Shown here: piece by piece, positions 59,175-64,000 of the stretch
Layout: every line of letters starts with the position of its first letter
How positions within the stretch are numbered: position 1 is the stretch's first letter
Source: Nocardia transvalensis
GTDB taxonomy: Bacteria > Actinomycetota > Actinomycetes > Mycobacteriales > Mycobacteriaceae
Reading direction: 5' to 3'
DNA: 64,000 nucleotides
Assembly: GCF_015477765.1 (NCBI RefSeq)
Contig: NZ_JADLQQ010000008.1
Location: forward strand, 1 to 64,000
Program-made: the position numbers and the translations under genes
Notes under the pieces: model-generated
What the model saw: only the letters and a program-made list of their open reading frames with translations
The model's database searches: none
What the model was told of the DNA's origin: nothing

Positions 59175-60458
59175 ATGGCGCGCATCGGTGATGGCGGCGA
59201 TCTGCTCAAGTGCTCGTTCTGCGGAAAGAGTCAGAAGCAGGTCAAGAAGCTCATTGCGGGACCAGGGGTGTACATCTGCGACGAGTGCATCGATCTGTGC
59301 AACGAGATCATCGAAGAGGAGCTGGCCGAGTCCAGCGAGGTCAAACTCGACGAACTGCCCAAGCCGGCCGAGATCCGCGATTTCCTCGAGCAGTACGTCA
59401 TCGGGCAGGACACCGCGAAGCGGACGCTGGCGGTGGCGGTCTACAACCACTACAAGCGCATCCAGGCGGGCGACAAGGGCCGCGACGGCCGAGGTGAGCC
59501 GGTCGAGCTGACCAAGTCCAACATCCTGATGCTGGGCCCGACCGGCTGCGGCAAGACCTACCTCGCGCAGACGCTGGCGAAAATGCTGAATGTTCCGTTC
59601 GCCATCGCCGACGCCACCGCGCTCACCGAGGCCGGATATGTCGGCGAGGATGTGGAGAACATCCTTCTCAAGCTGATTCAGGCCGCCGATTACGACGTCA
59701 AGCGGGCCGAGACGGGCATCATCTATATCGACGAGGTCGACAAGATCGCCCGCAAATCGGAGAATCCGTCCATCACCCGAGACGTCTCGGGTGAGGGTGT
59801 GCAGCAGGCGCTGCTGAAGATTCTGGAGGGCACCCAGGCGAGCGTGCCGCCGCAGGGTGGGCGCAAACATCCGCATCAGGAATTCATCCAGATCGACACC
59901 ACGAACGTGTTGTTCATCGTGGCGGGCGCCTTCGCCGGTCTGGAGAAGATCGTGCAGGACCGAGTGGGTAAGCGCGGCATCGGATTCGGCGCCGAGGTGC
60001 GGTCCAAGGCCGAGATCGACACCACCGACCACTTCGCCGACGTGATGCCGGAAGATCTCATCAAGTTCGGGCTGATTCCGGAGTTCATCGGTCGTCTGCC
60101 GATCGTCGCCTCGGTCACCAACCTGGACAAGGATTCGCTGGTGCGCATCCTGTCCGAGCCGAAGAACGCGCTGGTGAAGCAGTACGTCCGGCTGTTCGAA
60201 ATGGACGGCGTGGAGCTGGAATTCACCCAGGATGCCCTGGAAGCGGTTGCCGATCAAGCGATTCTGCGCGGCACCGGCGCCCGTGGCCTGCGCGCCATCA
60301 TGGAAGAAGTCCTGCTGCCGGTCATGTACGACATCCCCAGCCGCGACGATGTCGCCAAGGTGGTCGTCAACGCCGACACCGTCAACGACAACGTGCTCCC
60401 CACGATCGTTCCTCGCAAGCCGGTGCCGCGCACCGAGCGCCGCGAGAAGTCGGCCTGA
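59175..60458 (+). CDS. clpX: ATP-dependent Clp protease ATPase subunit ClpX
   Basis: 427 residues from ATG 59175. The zinc-binding domain has C13, C16, C35 and C38. The AAA+ domain has Walker A GPTGCGKT at 121-128, the pore loop GYVGED and Walker B IIYIDEVDK. The ClpP-docking loop RGIGFGAE is present, as is the C-terminal sensor-2 region GARGLRAIMEEVLL. It unfolds tagged substrates and feeds them to ClpP. Length is as in mycobacteria (426). A 13-base-stem terminator follows. Confidence 0.96.
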   Translation: MARIGDGGDLLKCSFCGKSQKQVKKLIAGPGVYICDECIDLCNEIIEEELAESSEVKLDELPKPAEIRDFLEQYVIGQDTAKRTLAVAVYNHYKRIQAGDKGRDGRGEPVELTKSNILMLGPTGCGKTYLAQTLAKMLNVPFAIADATALTEAGYVGEDVENILLKLIQAADYDVKRAETGIIYIDEVDKIARKSENPSITRDVSGEGVQQALLKILEGTQASVPPQGGRKHPHQEFIQIDTTNVLFIVAGAFAGLEKIVQDRVGKRGIGFGAEVRSKAEIDTTDHFADVMPEDLIKFGLIPEFIGRLPIVASVTNLDKDSLVRILSEPKNALVKQYVRLFEMDGVELEFTQDALEAVADQAILRGTGARGLRAIMEEVLLPVMYDIPSRDDVAKVVVNADTVNDNVLPTIVPRKPVPRTERREKSA

Positions 60459-60475
60459 CCCCAGTCTTCGCGCAG

Positions 60476-60506
60476 GGCCCGGGAGAACTCGATGTTCTCC
60501 CGGGCC
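60476..60506 (+). terminator. Terminator of clpX
   Basis: GGCCCGGGAGAAC and GTTCTCCCGGGCC form a perfect 13-base stem with a 5-base loop, followed by TTT. It is 18 bases after the clpX stop. Confidence 0.88.
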
Positions 60507-60732
60507 TTTCGTCGTTCAGGGGACGGGAACGGCTGGTGCCCAGTCGTTCCCGCGTGGGAATCGCCGTTGACCCCCCGTTCGTCGCCCTAGTCGACCGCCG
60601 GCGGCATCGCCGACGGGGCACATCGAGCGAATTCCGCGGGCGTAGCCGTCGTAAACGGGGTCGTCCTACCTTTGGTGTGTGGCGGTGACCACATTTGGGG
60701 GGTCGTTGCCGGTGCTAGGGGTGAAGATCCGG

Positions 60733-60785
60733 ATGCATGAGCTGATAATAAGTGTAGACAGATGATATGCATGAGCATACTGTCT
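60733..60785 (+). promoter_or_regulatory. Repeat and palindrome cluster before the DinB-like gene
   Basis: ATGCATGAGC is repeated at 60733-60742 and 60767-60776. Between the copies lies TGATAATA, a possible extended -10 (60743-60750). AGACAG and CTGTCT with inner TATGC and GCATA form an imperfect palindrome at 60756-60785 that ends four bases before the next ATG. The block is unusually AT-rich and could hold a promoter and operator. Confidence 0.5.
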
Positions 60786-60789
60786 GGGT

Positions 60790-61383
60790 ATGGCTGATAT
60801 TCGTGAACTCAACCGTCGCGCCGTGGACTACAGCGTCGAGATCGTGTCCCGGCTGACCCCCGCCGACCTGGATCGACCGACTCCGTGCGCGGCCTGGACA
60901 CTCTCGGACCTCCTGGCACACATGACCGTTCAGCATCGCGGTTTCGCGGCTGCGGCCCGCGGCAACGGAGCCGATCCGGCGCTGTGGCAACCGGGCCCAC
61001 TCGCCGACGATCCGGTCACCGACTACGCCGATGCGGCGGCGGAGGTGACCGCCGCCTTCGCCGAACCCGGTGCGCTGGAACGCGACTTCGCCCTCCCGGA
61101 GTTCGACCCGAACTTCACCGCCCCCGGCGGGCAGGCCATCGGCTTCCACTTCATCGACTACGTGGTCCACGGCTGGGACGTCGCCCGAACTCTCGGCCTG
61201 GACTACCGCCTACCCGACGACCTCGCCGCCGCGGCCCTGGAGATGGCCCTGGGCATCCCCGACGGCGACATCCGCCGCCAGCCGCACTCTCCCTTCGCCC
61301 CGGCCGTCCCGGCGCCGACCACCGCCTCCCCACTGGACCGTATCGTCTCCGCCCTCGGCCGCTCCCCGGCCTGGCCCAACTGA
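60790..61383 (+). CDS. TIGR03086-type DinB-like protein (mycothiol-dependent maleylpyruvate isomerase fold)
   Basis: A 197-residue protein. RLTPADLDRPTPCAAWTLSD, then LLAHM and HFIDYVVHGWDVAR, match the TIGR03086 metal-binding family. The His residues near 44 and those in the FHFIDYVVHGWD helix are suited to a metal ion. The wider DinB/MDMPI superfamily uses mycothiol or bacillithiol for small-molecule transfer, but the substrate here is unknown. Little or no ribosome site precedes the ATG, and the putative promoter is so close that translation may be nearly leaderless. A MarR regulator follows. Confidence 0.78.
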   Translation: MADIRELNRRAVDYSVEIVSRLTPADLDRPTPCAAWTLSDLLAHMTVQHRGFAAAARGNGADPALWQPGPLADDPVTDYADAAAEVTAAFAEPGALERDFALPEFDPNFTAPGGQAIGFHFIDYVVHGWDVARTLGLDYRLPDDLAAAALEMALGIPDGDIRRQPHSPFAPAVPAPTTASPLDRIVSALGRSPAWPN

Positions 61384-61511
61384 GGCCCCGGCCGGGGCCC
61401 TCGTCGAAACTCGGCCGGGGTGAATTCTCCTGCGTGCTTGGTCCCCCTTGTTCCCGGCGTGCTGTCGGCCGGGATCTCCTGGGGGTCGCCGGAGGACGTA
61501 AGTTTGTGCGC

Positions 61512-61970
61512 ATGGCGAATTCGCAGCGTCCGGATCTGGCGGCGATGATCGTGCCGCTCGGCCGTGCTCTGATGGCGGCCGAGCGACCGGTGTTGGAAGC
61601 GCACGGGTTGACCATGTGGGCATATGCGGTGCTGGTGGCACTCGGGCGTGGCCCGGCCCGGGGACAGGGGGTGCTGGCGGAGGAGATCGGTGCGGACAAG
61701 ACCCGGATCATTCCGGTGCTCGACGATCTTCAGGAGCGCGGATTGATCGAGCGCCGGCCCGACCCGGCCGATCGACGGGCCCGGCTGCTCGCGTTGACTC
61801 CGGCGGGAGAATCCCTGCGCGACGCCGCGCAGGCAGGCATCCTGGCCATGGAGGAGCGACTGCTGGGCCGGCTCACTCCGGCCGACCGGCGCGGTTTCCT
61901 CAACGCCCTGAACACCCTCGCCGCGGTACCTCGCGAGGAGATCGTCGGCGAGAGCGCCACCCCACGGTGA
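61512..61970 (+). CDS. MarR-family transcriptional regulator
   Basis: 152 residues from ATG 61512; GTG 61506 would add two residues. The winged helix is typical: AYAVLVALGRGPARGQGVLA, EEIGADKTRIIPVLDDLQER, and the wing GLIERRPDPADRRARLLALT. It controls unknown genes, perhaps the DinB-like gene 130 bases upstream, whose promoter contains a palindrome. The C-terminal helix supports dimer formation. Confidence 0.88.
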   Translation: MANSQRPDLAAMIVPLGRALMAAERPVLEAHGLTMWAYAVLVALGRGPARGQGVLAEEIGADKTRIIPVLDDLQERGLIERRPDPADRRARLLALTPAGESLRDAAQAGILAMEERLLGRLTPADRRGFLNALNTLAAVPREEIVGESATPR

Positions 61971-62104
61971 CGCTCCGCGAGTTCGCCCCACCCGGACCGG
62001 TGACGATCGATGTCCCGATCGTGCCCGTTGCCGAAGATCGTCGTTGACCTTCCCTGGTTCGCCGTTGAACCTTCGTCCGATGTCTGCTCATCGCCCTCGG
62101 AGTC

Positions 62105-62638
62105 TCACCTGTTACGACGGCGCGGGAGGCGGAAAGTCATCGGCGCGGGGTCGCGGAGTTGGATCCGTTCGCGGGGTGCGGCGAGCACGGCGATCAAGCC
62201 GACGACGGGCAGCACAATCGTCCCGATGAGGCTGAGAGTGTAACTGCCCGTGGGCATATCGGCGGGCCTGTGCGCGACGTGATAGATCAGGTGCGGCACC
62301 CCGAACACCAGCCAGCCCAGACCGGCGACGCGGGCCAGCAGACTGTCCCCGTAAACTAGAGCGGCCGCGGCCACGACCCCGAGCGCGAGGAAGAACGCAC
62401 CCACATCGCCGGCCAGATGGTGGTTGTAGGGCCCGTCCGGCGAGACCCAGTTCAGGCCGAGCCCGGGATAACTGCGGAACCAGGCCGCCGGTGCCACGAC
62501 CGCCCATAGGCCGGTGAACAGACCCACGAAGGCCAGGAATCCGACCGCGATTCGCGTGATCAGCCAGCGTCGGCGGTTGACGTCCAACCGCATCCGGACC
62601 CGCAGATTCTCGCCCGCCCGCTCCACCGAGATACGCAT
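62105..62638 (-). CDS. Integral membrane protein of unknown function
   Basis: 177 residues from ATG 62638, with GGGAGGGA upstream. A charged N-terminal 28 residues precedes about five membrane helices. The loop SPDGPYNHHLAGDVGAFFLA (about 66-85) and GVPHLIYHVAHRP are conserved-looking His-rich motifs that occur in a common actinobacterial membrane family. The His residues near the membrane surface may bind a metal or heme, but this is inference. It is convergent with the MarR gene and follows fdhD after 95 bases on the same strand. Confidence 0.7.
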   Translation of the reverse strand: MRISVERAGENLRVRMRLDVNRRRWLITRIAVGFLAFVGLFTGLWAVVAPAAWFRSYPGLGLNWVSPDGPYNHHLAGDVGAFFLALGVVAAAALVYGDSLLARVAGLGWLVFGVPHLIYHVAHRPADMPTGSYTLSLIGTIVLPVVGLIAVLAAPRERIQLRDPAPMTFRLPRRRNR

Positions 62639-62733
62639 GGTCCCTCCCGTTCGCCGTGTCGTACCGTCACGGTAAATCGGACCCGGGGGACGGACAAGAG
62701 ACCACGGTCGGAGGCGGCGTGTCCGTCGGCGAG

Positions 62734-63582
62734 TCAGCCGTGCTGTCGTCGCCCGCCGACACCATTGGTGGCGGTGCTGAGCCGATGTGCGCCGGTGTAG
62801 ACGTTCATGGTGTCGCCGCGCAGGAAACCGGCGAGGGTGAGGTCGGACTCGGCGGCGAGGTCGACGGCCAGGGAGCTGGGTGCCGACACCGCGCCCAGGA
62901 TCGGGATACCGGCCATGACCGCCTTCTGAACCAGTTCGAAGGAGGCACGACCGCTGACGATGAGGACGAGATCGTGGGCCGGGACGCGGTTTTCGCGCAG
63001 GGCCCAGCCGATCACCTTGTCGACGGCGTTGTGTCGGCCGACATCCTCGCGGACCGCCAGCGCCGCGCCCTCGGCGGTGAACAATCCCGCCGCATGCAAT
63101 CCGCCGGTGGCGTCGAAAACGGTTTGGCGCGAACGCAACCGGTCGGGCAGGGCGGCGAGCACCTCGGCGTCGACCAGCGGTCCGTCGCCGGTGAGCGGAA
63201 ATCTGGTGCGGGTGCGGACCTCGTCGAGTGCGGTCTTGCCACACAGGCCGCAGGCGCTGGTGGTGAGGAAGTTGCGCGAAAGAATGGGTGCGGGCGTGCG
63301 CAATCGAATGTCGAGCACGTTGTAGGTGTTCTGCCCGTTCTCGTCGGTTCCCGCGCAGTAGCGGGCCGAGACGATGTCCTCGCGCGAGCCGATGATGTTC
63401 TCGCTCAACAGGAATCCGTGCGCGAGATCGATATCGCTGCCTGGGGTGCGCATGGTGACGGTCAGCGATTGCCCGTCGACGCGCAGCTCGAGGGGCTCCT
63501 CCACGGCGAGGGTGTCGGGCCGCCGGATCTGCCCGGCCGGGGAGATGCGCAGCGTCCTGCGGCGCGCGGTCACTCTGCTCAC
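62734..63582 (-). CDS. fdhD: Formate dehydrogenase accessory sulfurtransferase FdhD
   Basis: 282 residues from GTG 63582, with GAGG seven bases upstream. The conserved loop CGLCGK has C111 and C114, which pass sulfur from a cysteine desulfurase to the molybdenum cofactor. SDIDLAHGFLLSENII and FDATGGLHAAGLF are further signatures, as is VREDVGRHNAVDKV. It activates formate dehydrogenases. The neighbour on the upstream side is a molybdopterin oxidoreductase, its expected client, 73 bases away. Confidence 0.93.
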   Translation of the reverse strand: MSRVTARRRTLRISPAGQIRRPDTLAVEEPLELRVDGQSLTVTMRTPGSDIDLAHGFLLSENIIGSREDIVSARYCAGTDENGQNTYNVLDIRLRTPAPILSRNFLTTSACGLCGKTALDEVRTRTRFPLTGDGPLVDAEVLAALPDRLRSRQTVFDATGGLHAAGLFTAEGAALAVREDVGRHNAVDKVIGWALRENRVPAHDLVLIVSGRASFELVQKAVMAGIPILGAVSAPSSLAVDLAAESDLTLAGFLRGDTMNVYTGAHRLSTATNGVGGRRQHG

Positions 63583-63655
63583 GGCGTCACCTCGCTGGCG
63601 CTCGGTGCCGCCGTGAGCAGAGCACGCTGTGTTGATGGTTCGCTCGCAAGCTCGC

Positions 63656-64000
63656 TCACGCCGACGCCCGCTCCAGCCGGATGGTGACGGCCTTGGACAC
63701 CGGTGTGTTCGACCGTTCGGCCACATGATCCAGCGGCACGAGCGGATTGGTCTCGGGGTAGTAGGCCGCGGCGTTGCCGCGCGGGGTGGGGTAGCCGACC
63801 AAGCGGAAACCGCCGACGCGGCGTTCGGTGCCGTCGGTCCATTCGGAGACGAGGTCGACCAGGTCACCGTCGGCGAAGCCGAATGCCGCGATATCGTCCG
63901 GATGCACCAGGACGACCTTGCGGCCGTTGTGGATCCCGCGGTAACGGTCGTCGAGGCCGTAGATGGTGGTGTTGTACTGGTCGTGGCTGCGCAGCGTCTG
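63656..64000 (-). CDS. Molybdopterin oxidoreductase alpha subunit (FdhF2/YdeP type), C-terminal part
   Basis: The last 114 codons of a gene entering from the right edge. The sequence QTLRSHDQYNTTIYGLDDRY, then GIHNGRKVVLVHPDDIAAFG and YYPETNPLVPLDH, belongs to the molybdopterin-dinucleotide-binding domain of formate-dehydrogenase-like oxidoreductases of the FdhF2/YdeP group, which often lie beside fdhD. The domain includes the SxDQYNTT loop that holds the cofactor. Catalytic residues and iron-sulfur motifs lie outside the window, so the substrate (formate or other) is open. Confidence 0.85.
   Translation of the reverse strand, partial: QTLRSHDQYNTTIYGLDDRYRGIHNGRKVVLVHPDDIAAFGFADGDLVDLVSEWTDGTERRVGGFRLVGYPTPRGNAAAYYPETNPLVPLDHVAERSNTPVSKAVTIRLERASA

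Overview
The window is high-GC DNA with frequent GTG and TTG starts and very few gaps. It comes from a mycolic-acid actinomycete, most likely Nocardia or a close relative. Evidence for this: a mycothiol-type CPWC thioredoxin-fold protein, a mycobacterial-type RpiB with Glu in the catalytic loop, a large NAD-dependent glutamate dehydrogenase, and gene order. From memory, the block ssb-like / ettA / gdh / thioesterase / hypothetical ... HNH / glbO / aglA / DUF5130 / pepN / CPWC protein / rpiB / nei2 ... tig / clpP2 / clpX follows the Mycobacterium tuberculosis segment Rv2478c to Rv2457c, with accessory genes inserted between the conserved ones.

Layout. 1-9.2 kb is accessory: the start of ribB(A), a methyltransferase with pnuC, a MerR regulator with an FGE-fold protein, a class IV aminotransferase, a hydrolase, a beta-propeller lactonase, small membrane proteins, two gene remnants and a secreted protein, ending at tRNA-Arg(TCT). 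9.4-15.1 kb holds a CopD-CtaG fusion, a PLP dehydratase, a TetR regulator, a secretory lipase and a chagasin-like protein. 15.1-24.3 kb is conserved: two DnaA-box-like repeats, ssb-like, ettA, gdh, thioesterase. 24.3-31.3 kb carries azlCD with a divergent XRE-cupin regulator, then HNH, glbO, aglA, a CtaJ-like membrane protein and DUF5130. 31.3-33.4 kb is a ClgR/PopR-like regulator convergent with a two-gene clpP operon in which one subunit lacks the catalytic serine. 33.4-43.3 kb holds pepN, purC, redox genes, an M48 protease, rpiB and nei2. 43.3-48.5 kb holds a diguanylate cyclase, tRNA-Gly and tRNA-Pro, a Nudix protein, and a TetR/DUF6463 pair with two copies of a palindromic operator. 48.5-53.3 kb is a three-gene operon: a condensation-domain-like protein, Hen1 and Pnkp (bacterial RNA repair). 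53.4-60.5 kb holds phosphoketolase, an FKBP lipoprotein, tig, clpP2 and clpX. 60.7-64 kb holds a DinB-like protein, MarR, a membrane protein, fdhD and the end of a molybdopterin oxidoreductase.

Two themes stand out. First, proteolysis: the tig-clpP-clpX locus carries only a ClpP2-type gene. The usual clpP1 is absent there, while a divergent ClpP1-like plus serine-less ClpP pair sits 25 kb upstream beside a ClgR-like regulator and pepN. Second, RNA repair: Hen1 and Pnkp are translationally coupled and follow an orphan, active-site-less condensation-like protein behind an inverted-repeat leader. No CRISPR array, transposase, integrase or rRNA gene was seen.
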